Assembly: GCA_964410105.1 (NCBI GenBank)
Contig: CAYPFY010000014.1
Span: 1-64,000, forward strand
DNA: 64,000 nt
Reading direction: 5' to 3'
Origin: CAYPFY01 sp964410105
Lineage (GTDB): Bacteria > Bacteroidota > Ignavibacteria > UBA10030 > SZUA-254
Part shown: piece by piece, positions 39,561-48,177 of the stretch
Layout: the number at the start of each line of letters is the position of its first letter
How positions within the stretch are numbered: the first letter of the stretch is position 1
The notes under the pieces: model-generated
The model's database searches: none
What the model was told of the DNA's origin: nothing
What the model saw: the letters and a program-made list of their open reading frames with translations, nothing else
Translations under genes and position numbers: made by a program

Positions 39561-40906
39561 CGAAGGCCCGGACGGCATATGTCTGTCAGAACTGCGCCTA
39601 CGCCTCGCCCCGGTGGCAGGGCAAATGTCCCAATTGCGGCCAGTGGAACACGTTCGTGGAAGAGTTGTCCAGAACTCGCATCGCAAAAGTGACGAAGGGA
39701 TCCAGCCCTGTTCCTCTCGCGGACGTCGAGCTCTCCGACGATGAGAGGATTTCCACGCGCATCGCCGAGTTCGACCGGGTCCTCGGCGGGGGAGGGATCG
39801 TTCGCGGCTCGGTCATCCTCCTGGGGGGTGATCCGGGAGTCGGCAAATCGACTCTCATGCTGCAGCTGGCGGCTCAGTTGACTGACCAGGTCGTCCTTTA
39901 CGTCTCTGGCGAAGAATCTGCGAGGCAGATCAGGTTGCGGGTCGAAAGGCTCGGCATAAAGCCCTCGCAGTCGCTTCTCGTCCTTGCGGAGACGAACGTA
40001 GACGTTATCGCCGAGCTCGTGGGCCGGGCCGCGCCCGGAGTGATGATCGTCGATTCGATCCAGACAATGGTCCGTTCTCAGCTTGAAAGTTCTCCCGGAA
40101 GCGTCGCGCAGGTGCGGGAAAGCGCAGCCCTCATCACCCGCCTCGCGAAGCAAAAGTCGATTTCCGTCTTTTTCATCGGACATGTCACCAAGGAAGGAAT
40201 GATCGCGGGCCCCAAGACGATCGAGCACATGGTCGATACGGTCCTTCAGTTTGAAGGGGAGCAGCACCATGCCTACCGGATCCTGCGAGCCGTCAAAAAC
40301 CGGTTCGGTTCAACCAATGAGATCGGGGTTTTCCAGATGAACGAGTCGGGCCTGGAAGAGGTGAGGAATCCCTCGGAGGTCTTTCTCTCGGAGAGATCCT
40401 TCGGGTCGACCGGCTCGACGATCGTCGCCAGCGTCGAGGGGACACGGCCGATACTCGTCGAGGTTCAGGCGCTGGTCACGCCGACCAGTTACGGCATCCC
40501 CCAGCGGAATACGACGGGGTTCGACTACAGAAGGCTCGGGCTCCTGATCGCCGTCCTGGAGAAAAGGCTTGGCCTGATGCTCGGCCAGTACGACGTTTTT
40601 GCGAATATCGCCGGCGGCGTGAGGATCGATGAGCCCGCGGCCGACCTTGGGATCTCGGCCTCCATCCTCTCCAGCATGCGGGAGAAGCCGATAGATCCTC
40701 AGTGCGTCGCCATCGGCGAAATCGGCCTGGGCGGAGAGGTCCGCACCGTCAGCCAGGTGGAAAAAAGGGTGCAGGAATCGGCGAAACTTGGCTTTCAGAG
40801 AATTGTCGTGCCCAAGAACAATGCGAAGGCCCTCGAGCGCACGACGGGGATTGAGGTCGTCGGCGTCGAGCGCATCGACGACGCCATGAATGTCCTCCTG
40901 GGTTGA
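39557..40906 (+). CDS. radA: DNA repair protein RadA
   Basis: A 449-residue RecA-related helicase that acts on branched recombination intermediates. The N-terminal zinc finger has C10, C13, C24 and C27; Walker A is GGDPGVGKST; the RadA-specific KNRFG motif is present; and the C-terminal Lon-protease-like domain follows from about residue 270. I start at GTG 39557, which overlaps the nadK stop (GTGA); GTG 39527 is ten codons upstream. Confidence 0.95.
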   Translation: MTKARTAYVCQNCAYASPRWQGKCPNCGQWNTFVEELSRTRIAKVTKGSSPVPLADVELSDDERISTRIAEFDRVLGGGGIVRGSVILLGGDPGVGKSTLMLQLAAQLTDQVVLYVSGEESARQIRLRVERLGIKPSQSLLVLAETNVDVIAELVGRAAPGVMIVDSIQTMVRSQLESSPGSVAQVRESAALITRLAKQKSISVFFIGHVTKEGMIAGPKTIEHMVDTVLQFEGEQHHAYRILRAVKNRFGSTNEIGVFQMNESGLEEVRNPSEVFLSERSFGSTGSTIVASVEGTRPILVEVQALVTPTSYGIPQRNTTGFDYRRLGLLIAVLEKRLGLMLGQYDVFANIAGGVRIDEPAADLGISASILSSMREKPIDPQCVAIGEIGLGGEVRTVSQVEKRVQESAKLGFQRIVVPKNNAKALERTTGIEVVGVERIDDAMNVLLG

Positions 40907-41514
40907 ACGGGACACGGATCATACTCGCTACCCGGAACGCGGGGAAGGCGCGTGAGATCCGGGCCATCCTCGGCACCTTTCCCGCCACGATTTTCAGCCT
41001 CGCCGATTTTCCGGAACTTCCGCCTGTGGTCGAAGACGGAGAGACCCTCGAAGAGAATGCCCTGAAAAAAGCGCGCCAGGTATTTGAGGCAACGGGTATT
41101 CCCGCGCTCGCCGACGATACCGGGCTGGAGGTTTTTTCTCTCAACCTCCGTCCGGGCGTTTACTCAGCCCGATACGCCGGGCCGAACGCCACCTACGAGG
41201 ATAATAATAAAAAACTCCTTGCGGAACTGAATCAGCTTCCTTCCGGGTCGGCCCGCGGAGCGAGGTTCCGCGCGATCGCCGCCTTCACAGACGGGATCTC
41301 CGAACGGACCACCGAGGGGATATGCGCCGGACGGATCTCAGAAAAAATCAGCGGGACGGGCGGCTTCGGTTATGACCCCCTTTTCGTCCCGGAGGGTTTT
41401 GACCTGAGTTTCGCAGAAATGAGCGAGGAGATGAAAAACCTTATCAGCCATCGGGGACGGGCGTTTCGCTTGATGCTCTCCGTGCTTAATGAAATCTTCG
41501 GGGTTTCGCAATAA
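40903..41514 (+). CDS. rdgB: XTP/dITP diphosphatase (RdgB/HAM1)
   Basis: A 203-residue house-cleaning enzyme that hydrolyses non-canonical purine triphosphates. ATRNAGKAREI near the N-terminus, LADDTGLEV, GTGGFGYDPLF and SHRGRAF are the family motifs. The start is TTG 40903, overlapping the radA stop (TTGA). It ends the operon; no hairpin terminator is visible after it. Confidence 0.94.
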   Translation: MNGTRIILATRNAGKAREIRAILGTFPATIFSLADFPELPPVVEDGETLEENALKKARQVFEATGIPALADDTGLEVFSLNLRPGVYSARYAGPNATYEDNNKKLLAELNQLPSGSARGARFRAIAAFTDGISERTTEGICAGRISEKISGTGGFGYDPLFVPEGFDLSFAEMSEEMKNLISHRGRAFRLMLSVLNEIFGVSQ

Positions 41515-41535
41515 ATAATCAATGCACAAAAATTC

Positions 41536-41564
41536 TTGATATTCGTGGAGGAGATGATTATCTT
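41536..41564 (+). promoter_or_regulatory. Promoter of the DUF4905-phzF-Fe-S operon
   Basis: TTGATA at 41536-41541, 17 bases, TATCTT at 41559-41564. The gap is visibly more AT-rich than the flanks. The predicted start is near 41571, about 19 bases before the ATG at 41590. Confidence 0.55.
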
Positions 41565-41589
41565 AACGGTGCATTTCACCCATTAATCC

Positions 41590-42444
41590 ATGAGATGGTT
41601 TTCCAGGACAAAGCCTCCCAGCCTCGAGGCGGCGTGGACGTATTCCGCGAAAGCGACGCTCTGGCGCTTGCTGCCATCGAGGGAAGGATTCCTGGTCGGC
41701 GAGGACCGCGATACAGTCGGGAAAAAGGTTTCGTTCTTTTGTCTCGATCAGCGCTCGGGGAGAGTTTGCTGGAGCGATGTGCGGTTCCACGAGTCCTGGT
41801 GGATCGGTGTGGAAACGATTCATCGCGACACGGTATTCCTCCATGAATATGCCGCCCCCGACATGCCCGACCATAAGAAGATCGCCGCTCTCGATCTCGC
41901 CACCGGGAGGGTTCTCTGGAGGAACGACGAGCTGACGTTCGTCGTGGCACACGAGGACAAGGTCTATGCGTCACAGACCGTACGCGACGAACGAAAATTC
42001 TTCGAGCTTGACCGTTTGAACGGGAACCGCCTGCGTGAGATCGACGGGGGATATCTGAGCGTGCTGAGAGAGACCATTCCGGCAGACCGGTATGATTTCA
42101 TCGAATACCCCACCCTCTACGCTGAACGCGATGAGACTCTTGCACCGTTCCGCAAATGGATCGATATCGCCGTCGGAAAAGCAGCCGGCGTCATCCAGAC
42201 GGAGTATATTCCCGGGGAGGACGCGGTCGCCGTCTGTTATTATGAGCTCGCACCCTCCCCGGGCGAGGGCTTCTTTCAGCACCTTGCCGTCGTCTCCCGT
42301 CCGGAGGAGCGGGTCATCTTCCGTGACACCCTCTCCCGCCGGGCACAGGCCCCCGTGTCGGACACGTTTTTTCTCATCGGCAGCTCTCTGTACTACATAC
42401 GTGAAAAGTCGACGCTGATCGCGCTCGATCTCTCCAGGCCCTGA
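41590..42444 (+). CDS. DUF4905-like protein with beta-propeller-type repeats
   Basis: A 284-residue soluble protein without signal peptide. Repeated strands of the form FCLDQRSGRVCWSD and ALDLATGRVLWRND (near residues 50 and 100) resemble PQQ-type propeller blades, though there are too few clear blades to call a full propeller. The overall layout fits DUF4905, which I know from Bacteroidota and Chlorobiota. The function is unknown. The PhzF gene starts two bases after its stop. Confidence 0.6.
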   Translation: MRWFSRTKPPSLEAAWTYSAKATLWRLLPSREGFLVGEDRDTVGKKVSFFCLDQRSGRVCWSDVRFHESWWIGVETIHRDTVFLHEYAAPDMPDHKKIAALDLATGRVLWRNDELTFVVAHEDKVYASQTVRDERKFFELDRLNGNRLREIDGGYLSVLRETIPADRYDFIEYPTLYAERDETLAPFRKWIDIAVGKAAGVIQTEYIPGEDAVAVCYYELAPSPGEGFFQHLAVVSRPEERVIFRDTLSRRAQAPVSDTFFLIGSSLYYIREKSTLIALDLSRP

Positions 42445-42445
42445 C

Positions 42446-43357
42446 ATGACGAAAGTCCGCATCAAACATGTCGATGCGTTCACGCTGACCCCCCAGACCG
42501 GGAATCCGGCAGGCGTCGTTCTGGAAGGCAAGAACCTGAGCGAACGGCAGATGGCCGGCGTCGCACGCGAACTCGGACTTTCCGAAACCGCCTTCTTCCT
42601 TCCCTCATCGAAGCCGGGGGCGGATATCAAGATGCGCTGGTTCACCCCCAACGGAGAGGCCCACTGGTGCGGCCATGCCGCCATCGCGGGCGCTCATTGC
42701 CTGGCCGAAGAGGGGTTGCAGGGAACTGCCCGCAAAGGGAAGCATCTCCTCCAGGTCGATACCTCCTTCGGTCTGATACCTGTGGAGATCACTCGCCACG
42801 AATCGCACACGTCGGTGATGATGGAGGTGAAGCCGCGCGAGCTCCAGAAAGCCACGCAGTATAAGATCGATCTCCTCAGCCTGCTCAATATCAACAGGAG
42901 CGATTTCGATAACCGCTTCACCATCGCCCGTAACGACTGCCTCTTCGTGGCGGTCCGCCGTCTCCATACTCTTTTCACCATGAAACCGGGGATCATCGGC
43001 ATCGCGCAGTTCCTTGCCGTCCGCGATTTGCGCGGCATCTGCGTCTTCACCACCGAGACCGTCGATCGCGACTCCGTCGTCCACTCCCGTTTCTTCGCCC
43101 CGCATCTGGGGGTCAACGAGGATCCGGCCACCTGTTCGACCCATAGCTCCCTCGGCCTCCTTTTCTACGAATACGGGCTGATCAAGATGCGCGATGGACT
43201 CTGCATCTTTCAGGGGGAGCAGGGAGATGTCATCGGACGCAGGGGAAGGATCACCGTAGAACTCCAAGCAGCGGGAGAGGAACAGAAACCGGCGACGGTG
43301 AGGGTCGGCGGGAATGCCGTCACCGTCATGGAAGGGGAGATGATCATCAACGATTGA
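42446..43357 (+). CDS. PhzF family isomerase/epimerase
   Basis: A 303-residue two-domain diaminopimelate-epimerase-like fold. The N-terminal VDAFTLTPQTGNPAGVVL, GLSETAFFLPS with the catalytic Glu, and CGHA near residue 74 are the family motifs. Most genomic PhzF homologues have no role in phenazine synthesis and their substrates are unknown; no phz genes lie nearby. It is sandwiched tightly between the DUF4905-like gene and the Fe-S reductase gene. Confidence 0.85.
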   Translation: MTKVRIKHVDAFTLTPQTGNPAGVVLEGKNLSERQMAGVARELGLSETAFFLPSSKPGADIKMRWFTPNGEAHWCGHAAIAGAHCLAEEGLQGTARKGKHLLQVDTSFGLIPVEITRHESHTSVMMEVKPRELQKATQYKIDLLSLLNINRSDFDNRFTIARNDCLFVAVRRLHTLFTMKPGIIGIAQFLAVRDLRGICVFTTETVDRDSVVHSRFFAPHLGVNEDPATCSTHSSLGLLFYEYGLIKMRDGLCIFQGEQGDVIGRRGRITVELQAAGEEQKPATVRVGGNAVTVMEGEMIIND

Positions 43358-43361
43358 CGCC

Positions 43362-45314
43362 GTGCCCTTCCTGACCATCCTTATCCTTGCGGCCACGGCT
43401 CTCTGGTTCGGCCGAAACGCCTGGCGCCTCTATTCGTATTTGAGGCTAGGCAGACCGGAATCCCGCCACGGTGATGTCCGAGAGCGGCTGAAGAATGTCC
43501 TCGTCGTCGCGTTCGGCCAGTCGAAACTTTTGCGGGAACCGCTGGCTGGCCTCCTCCATGTGGCGATCTTCTGGGGCTTCGTCGTGCTCCTCCTGGCGAT
43601 CCTCGAGACGATCGGGCAGGGAATCTCGCCCGCCTTCAGCCTATCCTTCCTGGGACCCCTCTACGCACCGCTTGTTTTTCTCGAAGAAATTCTCGGCCTT
43701 TCCGTCGCCGTCTCTGTCCTCGTGGCTCTCGGCCGTCGCTACGTGACGAAACCACAACGCCTCGATGTGAGCGGGCACGCACGCCTCGATGCGACGATCA
43801 TCCTGATCTGGATCTTTTGCATCATGGCGGCCATGTTCTGCCAGAACGCGGCCGCGATCGCATCGGGCGGTGCTCCCGGGGCCAGGGTCCTCTCGCGCTC
43901 CCTGGCGGCGCTCATGCCCGCAGGCGACTTCTGGTTCCGCACGTTCTGGGGCGTCCACATTCTGCTCGTCTTTGGATTCCTGAATTATCTTCCCTATTCG
44001 AAACACCTCCATATCATCACCTCCATCCCGAATGTCTACTTCGCAAAGCTCCACCCCCGGGGAAAGCTGAAGAGCCTGAATCTTGCGGATGAGACCGCAA
44101 CGAGGTTTGGTGCCGCCGACGTGGAGGATCTGACATGGAAGCAGCTTCTGGACGGATATACGTGCACGGAGTGCGGACGCTGTACGGCCGCCTGCCCCGC
44201 TGCCGCAACAGGGAAGGCCCTCTCTCCGAAAAAGATCATCGTCGATATCAGGCACCGTCTCATGGAAAAAGCCCCGCTCCTCAGCGCCGGAAGGGAAGAC
44301 CCGGCGGATAAGAAGCTGGTCGGGGATTATATCACGGACGATGAGCTTTGGGCCTGCACGACCTGCATGGCCTGCGTAGAGGAGTGCCCCGTGCAGATTG
44401 AACATGTCGATTCCATCGTCGACATGAGGAGGTTCCTCGTCCTCAACGAGTCCCGGTTTCCCAAAGAACTTCAGACGACGTTTCAGAACCTGGAACGCAA
44501 TTTTACCCCGTGGGGATTCAGCCACTCGTCCAGGGCAGACTGGGCCGAAGGGCTCGCGATCCCGACTCTTCGCGACAATCCCGGGGCTGATTTCCTGTTC
44601 TGGGTCGGGTGCGCGGGAGCATATGATGCCCGCTACCGGAAAGTGACCCGCGCCTTCGCCCGGCTGATGCAGATCGCACACGAGAATTTTGCCATACTCG
44701 GCACCGAGGAGAAATGCAACGGGGATCCGGCCCGGCGGGCCGGCAACGAATACCTCGCCCAGACCCTCATGGCCGAAAACGTGGCAACGCTCACCGGCCA
44801 GGGCGTGAGAAAGATCGTCACAACCTGCCCCCACTGCTTCAATATCTTCAAGAATGAATACCCCGAACTCGGCGGACGGTTCGAGGTGATCCACCATGCC
44901 GAATTCATCATGCAGCTCATCGACTCAGGGAGGATCCGCCTCACGCACGAGAAGAGGGCGAAAATCACCTATCACGATTCGTGCTATCTGGGAAGATACA
45001 ATCGGATATACGAACAGCCCCGAAATGCCATCAGGGCAATCCCCGGCGTCGAAACGTCTGAGATGGGACGATCGCGCGACCGCGGATTCTGCTGCGGCGC
45101 CGGCGGCGCCCGCATGTTCATGGAAGAAACGGCGGGGAAACGGGTGAATATCGAAAGAGCGGAGGAGGCGCTGTCGCTGAAGCCGGACGTGATCGGCACC
45201 GCGTGCCCGTTCTGCATGACCATGATGACAGACGGCGTCAAGGCCAAAGGGGCCGATCAGGTGGCGGTCAGGGATATCGCCGAACTGGTCCTGGAGGCTG
45301 TCGAGGGCTCTTGA
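43362..45314 (+). CDS. Membrane-bound Fe-S reductase with NarI-like and CCG domains (HdrD/GlpC-like)
   Basis: A 650-residue fusion. About five spans (residues 1-250) resemble a NarI-type haem b quinone module. Two [4Fe-4S] motifs, CTECGRCTAACP near 270 and CTTCMACVEECP near 330, are followed by two Cys-rich CCG domains (TCPHCFNIF, CCGAGGARMF and CPFCMTMM). It probably exchanges electrons between menaquinone and a soluble dehydrogenase, perhaps for acyl-CoA oxidation, since such proteins often sit with ETF genes; none are seen here. The start is GTG 43362. Confidence 0.8.
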   Translation: MPFLTILILAATALWFGRNAWRLYSYLRLGRPESRHGDVRERLKNVLVVAFGQSKLLREPLAGLLHVAIFWGFVVLLLAILETIGQGISPAFSLSFLGPLYAPLVFLEEILGLSVAVSVLVALGRRYVTKPQRLDVSGHARLDATIILIWIFCIMAAMFCQNAAAIASGGAPGARVLSRSLAALMPAGDFWFRTFWGVHILLVFGFLNYLPYSKHLHIITSIPNVYFAKLHPRGKLKSLNLADETATRFGAADVEDLTWKQLLDGYTCTECGRCTAACPAAATGKALSPKKIIVDIRHRLMEKAPLLSAGREDPADKKLVGDYITDDELWACTTCMACVEECPVQIEHVDSIVDMRRFLVLNESRFPKELQTTFQNLERNFTPWGFSHSSRADWAEGLAIPTLRDNPGADFLFWVGCAGAYDARYRKVTRAFARLMQIAHENFAILGTEEKCNGDPARRAGNEYLAQTLMAENVATLTGQGVRKIVTTCPHCFNIFKNEYPELGGRFEVIHHAEFIMQLIDSGRIRLTHEKRAKITYHDSCYLGRYNRIYEQPRNAIRAIPGVETSEMGRSRDRGFCCGAGGARMFMEETAGKRVNIERAEEALSLKPDVIGTACPFCMTMMTDGVKAKGADQVAVRDIAELVLEAVEGS

Positions 45315-45380
45315 TCCTTCCTCCCCCCCGAAGCTGCCTCACCCTACGAGACTTTTCGTCAGCTGCTCTCGCCGGAGGAA

Positions 45381-45770
45381 CTACATCCCTTCGATCGGAT
45401 TCCTCCTGATGAGCATGAGAATCGCGGATTGAGAGACGATGAGGTATTTTTTGGATTCGTATTCAATCTCGATTGCCTGGTCACGGAGGAATATGGCATA
45501 ATCTCCCTCCTCCGCCTGCAGAGGGATGTATTTCACCGGATCCTTCGGCGAGGGGGACCAGGATTCCTGGTCGATATAATTCGGATTCGGGACGGGATAT
45601 CCCGGGCCAACTTTCAGGATGTATCCGCTCTGAACCTTCTCCCTTTCCTTGACGTTGGGGGGGAGGTAGAGGCCGTGTTCGGTCCGCTCTTTATCGGAGT
45701 CGGGCACGACCAACACCCGGTCTCCCACAACGATCATCTGCCTGCTCCGGAAGCCTTCCGATCTCTCCAT
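45381..45770 (-). CDS. GroES-like co-chaperonin, orphan and extended
   Basis: A 129-residue protein (118 if begun at the second Met, 45737, which has GGAG upstream). GDRVLVVPDSDKERTEHGLYLPPNVKE matches the GroES first strands and mobile loop, VQSGYILKVGPG matches the roof region, and YLIVSQSAILMLI matches the last strand. About 25 extra residues (near 57-80, with PNYIDQESWSPSPKD) replace the usual short link. No groEL is adjacent. It is the last gene behind two cytochromes, five bases after the second. Confidence 0.75.
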   Translation of the reverse strand: MERSEGFRSRQMIVVGDRVLVVPDSDKERTEHGLYLPPNVKEREKVQSGYILKVGPGYPVPNPNYIDQESWSPSPKDPVKYIPLQAEEGDYAIFLRDQAIEIEYESKKYLIVSQSAILMLIRRNPIEGM

Positions 45771-45775
45771 GAACT

Positions 45776-46384
45776 CTATTGGCCTTGGTGAATACCGTAA
45801 TCCTGGCCGAAGAATCCGTAAAAATCCGATTCGCTCTTGCTCGAGTGCTCCGGGATCTTATGGTTCACCGGCTTGAGAGTCCGCAGATAAGTGACGATGG
45901 CATGGCGGTCCTCCTCGGTGAGACCCGAAAAATCTGCCCAGGGCATAAAGAGAGGGTAGAAAATGCGGCCATCATCGGCGCTCACCCCTGATCTCAGAGT
46001 CTTTTTAACCTGATCATCCGAGCGCCGGGCGAGGCCGGTGGCGGGGTCCGGGGTAAGATTTCGTGAAATGCTGGTGCCCCCGCGCGGATCCGTAAACTTC
46101 AGCCCCCCTGCAAGATATTCGGTGTCAAACTTCGGGCCCTTATCCCCTCCAGGCGTGTGGCACCCCGCGCACCCCAGGGCCATGACGAGATACCGACCAC
46201 GCTCGGTGATCATCTCACGTCCTGCGTCGCCGCCGTGGGTTACAAGGGGCGCCGCGTTGGATTGGGGGGTGATGAAGTCTTCGGGCGGGGCCACCGTGAA
46301 GGGAGGGATCAGCGTGAGGAAGGCCAGAAAAGCGCCGATGATCACGACTCCCAGGATGAGGCCGGCAATTTTGAGCTTCTTCAT
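45776..46384 (-). CDS. Membrane-anchored monohaem cytochrome c
   Basis: A 202-residue protein with an N-terminal hydrophobic anchor (residues 7-29) and one haem c site, CAGCH at 72-76. Downstream LFMPWADFSGL probably supplies the axial Met. The domain is closely similar to the third domain of the upstream cytochrome (ERGRYL, ISRNLTPD, MPW, AIVTYLRTLKPV against ERGAYL, TSINLTPD, MPW, AIIAYLRSLPPV). It is periplasmic. The start overlaps the upstream stop (ATGA). Confidence 0.85.
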   Translation of the reverse strand: MKKLKIAGLILGVVIIGAFLAFLTLIPPFTVAPPEDFITPQSNAAPLVTHGGDAGREMITERGRYLVMALGCAGCHTPGGDKGPKFDTEYLAGGLKFTDPRGGTSISRNLTPDPATGLARRSDDQVKKTLRSGVSADDGRIFYPLFMPWADFSGLTEEDRHAIVTYLRTLKPVNHKIPEHSSKSESDFYGFFGQDYGIHQGQ

Positions 46385-47646
46385 CGCGCAGCCCCCTTTC
46401 CGGCACTGCCCGCATTTCCGGGATAGAGGTTGCTCGCAAAGTCTTCGTGAAGTATCAACATTTTGAATTTTGCCCAGAGGTAGGAAAACATGCCGAGAGG
46501 TTCCGGCGGAGGAATCTTATTTGCCACGGGAGGGAGACTCCGCAAATAGGCGATGATCGCGGCCAGATCCTCCCCTGATAAATTGGCGAGGGATGTCCAT
46601 GGCATCGGGAAGGGGATGGATCGGCTGCCGTCTTTCCTGATCCCGCGGGTCATTCCCCTTTTAAGCTCGTCGTCAGTCCAGTTGCCGATACCCGTTTCCT
46701 TGTCCGGAGTCAGATTGATGCTTGTGACGGTCCCGTACGGGCCGAGCGACCACTTCATCCCCCCGGCGAGCCGGAGTTCCTCCACAAGCTGACCCGATGA
46801 ATCGTATGTCGAATGACACGTAACGCACCCTGCGGCGTGGGCCAGGTATGCTCCCCGTTCTATCGGGTTCTCCTTTGCCCTCCGGTCCAGCTCGGCGTAA
46901 TGAGCGCGGACCTCTCCCGCGTCCATCGCCCAGAGAGGTCTACGGCCTAGGGATGCGACGAAGTTTGCAAGATCCCATACTTCGCGTTCCGTTGCGGCAC
47001 TTTCATAGGACGGCATCACCGATCCGTCTATCCCTGTCCGGATGCGGAAGTAGATGTCCTCGGGCGCGGATCCCCCCCGGAAAGTCCAGGGCTCCGTGAG
47101 GTCGGTCGCGCTGACCTTGTGTCCCCAATCATCCAGGAAATCAGCAGCGACGGCTCCCTTGCCCGAACCGTCGGCACCGTGACATTTGGCGCATTCCAGG
47201 CGATCGTATGCCTTCTTACCGGCCGCGATGTTCGCCGAGGCGCGTGCGGGCGGAGGAGAGACGGACTTCGGTTTATTGCTTTCAAAACGCGCCGAGAAGC
47301 TTTTCACAAAACCGACCAGCGCTTTCAGAGAATCCCCTGCAATGAATTCCTTGAACGCGGGCATCGCTGTTCCGGGAAGACCTTCACGGATGGTGCGCTC
47401 GAGGTCAGCGTCCGCCGGGATGCTGCCCGTCGCCGTCGTACGGAACTTGAATTTGCCCGCCGTCAAATCCCGCGGTCGCACCCGGAGCAATGAGGTGCCG
47501 GGGCCGTCCCCTTTCCCTTCAGCTCCGTGACAGGGCGAGCAGCGGAACGTGTATATGGCCTTCCCCGGATCCCCTGGTCCCGGGGACACGGCCAGGCCGG
47601 CCGAAAATGCCGGCACAACGAGAAGCACGACTAAAAGGGGTTTCAT
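46381..47646 (-). CDS. Trihaem cytochrome c
   Basis: A 421-residue exported protein. A signal peptide (residues 1-19, ending SAGLA) is followed by three class I-like haem domains with CSPCH at 36-40, CAKCH at 152-156 and CVTCH at 274-278, each with a later Met-containing segment (MPAF, MPSY, FPMPW). The order resembles cytochrome subunits of membrane dehydrogenases, but no dehydrogenase gene is present. It probably carries electrons in the periplasm together with the monohaem partner. Confidence 0.85.
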   Translation of the reverse strand: MKPLLVVLLVVPAFSAGLAVSPGPGDPGKAIYTFRCSPCHGAEGKGDGPGTSLLRVRPRDLTAGKFKFRTTATGSIPADADLERTIREGLPGTAMPAFKEFIAGDSLKALVGFVKSFSARFESNKPKSVSPPPARASANIAAGKKAYDRLECAKCHGADGSGKGAVAADFLDDWGHKVSATDLTEPWTFRGGSAPEDIYFRIRTGIDGSVMPSYESAATEREVWDLANFVASLGRRPLWAMDAGEVRAHYAELDRRAKENPIERGAYLAHAAGCVTCHSTYDSSGQLVEELRLAGGMKWSLGPYGTVTSINLTPDKETGIGNWTDDELKRGMTRGIRKDGSRSIPFPMPWTSLANLSGEDLAAIIAYLRSLPPVANKIPPPEPLGMFSYLWAKFKMLILHEDFASNLYPGNAGSAGKGAAR

Positions 47647-47676
47647 GATCGAGGGCTCCGCTGGTTGTGGAGAACC

Positions 47677-47705
47677 AACATACCAATTTCAGCGCAAAGG
47701 TGCAA
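47677..47705 (-). promoter_or_regulatory. Promoter of the cytochrome/GroES-like operon
   Basis: Read on the minus strand: TTGCAC at 47705-47700, 17 bases, TATGTT at 47682-47677, followed by GG. The predicted start is near 47670, about 24 bases before the cytochrome ATG. The -35 box lies inside the last codons of the upstream gene. Confidence 0.55.
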
Positions 47706-48177
47706 CGGGCTCATGGAGGAGAAAGTCCTTCAGAGCTTCGAAGGAAGGGAAGGTGCGGGTGACGCATCCGAGGATCCATCCGGGGATGTCGTGGAGAGGG
47801 AAGGTCGTGACGAGATAGACAGGCTTGCCGAAGAATCTTGCCATCGTCAATTCTCCCTTCGTCCCTGCCCCTTTCGCAGCGCCGTCGTCCCAATAGCAGA
47901 TCACGTAGTCGGAATTCTGGGCGATTTCCATGCAATCGATCTCGACAAGCCTCCGGACGATTGACTGATACCGGGCTACATCCTCGTGCTTCAGAGCGCG
48001 AAAATCAATTCCGGGATGGTGTTCGGCAAAGAACCTGTCGCTTTCGACATTGGGATTGAAGACCGCGTGGCTCAGCGTTCCCTCGAGCCAGCGCTGCAGC
48101 TCAGAGCGCCAGCGGGCTCCCTCGCCATCGGCGTACTCCATTCCGCCGGAAAGGTAGACACGCACCACGGCGCTCAT
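47689..48177 (-). CDS. Nucleoside 2-deoxyribosyltransferase-like protein
   Basis: A 162-residue protein. VYLSGGMEYADGEGARW at the N-terminus, then IDCMEIAQNSDYVICYWDDG and AGTKGELTMARFFGKPVYLVT follow the order seen in the nucleoside 2-deoxyribosyltransferase/MTH538-like fold, including the Glu in KGELTMA that would be the nucleophile. Activity on nucleosides is not shown for most such relatives. It overlaps the preceding kinase-like gene as ATGA. Confidence 0.6.
   Translation of the reverse strand: MSAVVRVYLSGGMEYADGEGARWRSELQRWLEGTLSHAVFNPNVESDRFFAEHHPGIDFRALKHEDVARYQSIVRRLVEIDCMEIAQNSDYVICYWDDGAAKGAGTKGELTMARFFGKPVYLVTTFPLHDIPGWILGCVTRTFPSFEALKDFLLHEPVAPLR

Noticed and set aside
42446..43357. 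A phenazine biosynthesis cluster
   Set aside because: Only the PhzF-like gene is present; the family is widespread without phenazines and no other phz gene is nearby.
45315..45380. Terminator between the Fe-S reductase and GroES-like genes
   Set aside because: AGCTG/CAGCT and ACGA/TCGT can pair, but the stems are short and there is no U-tract.
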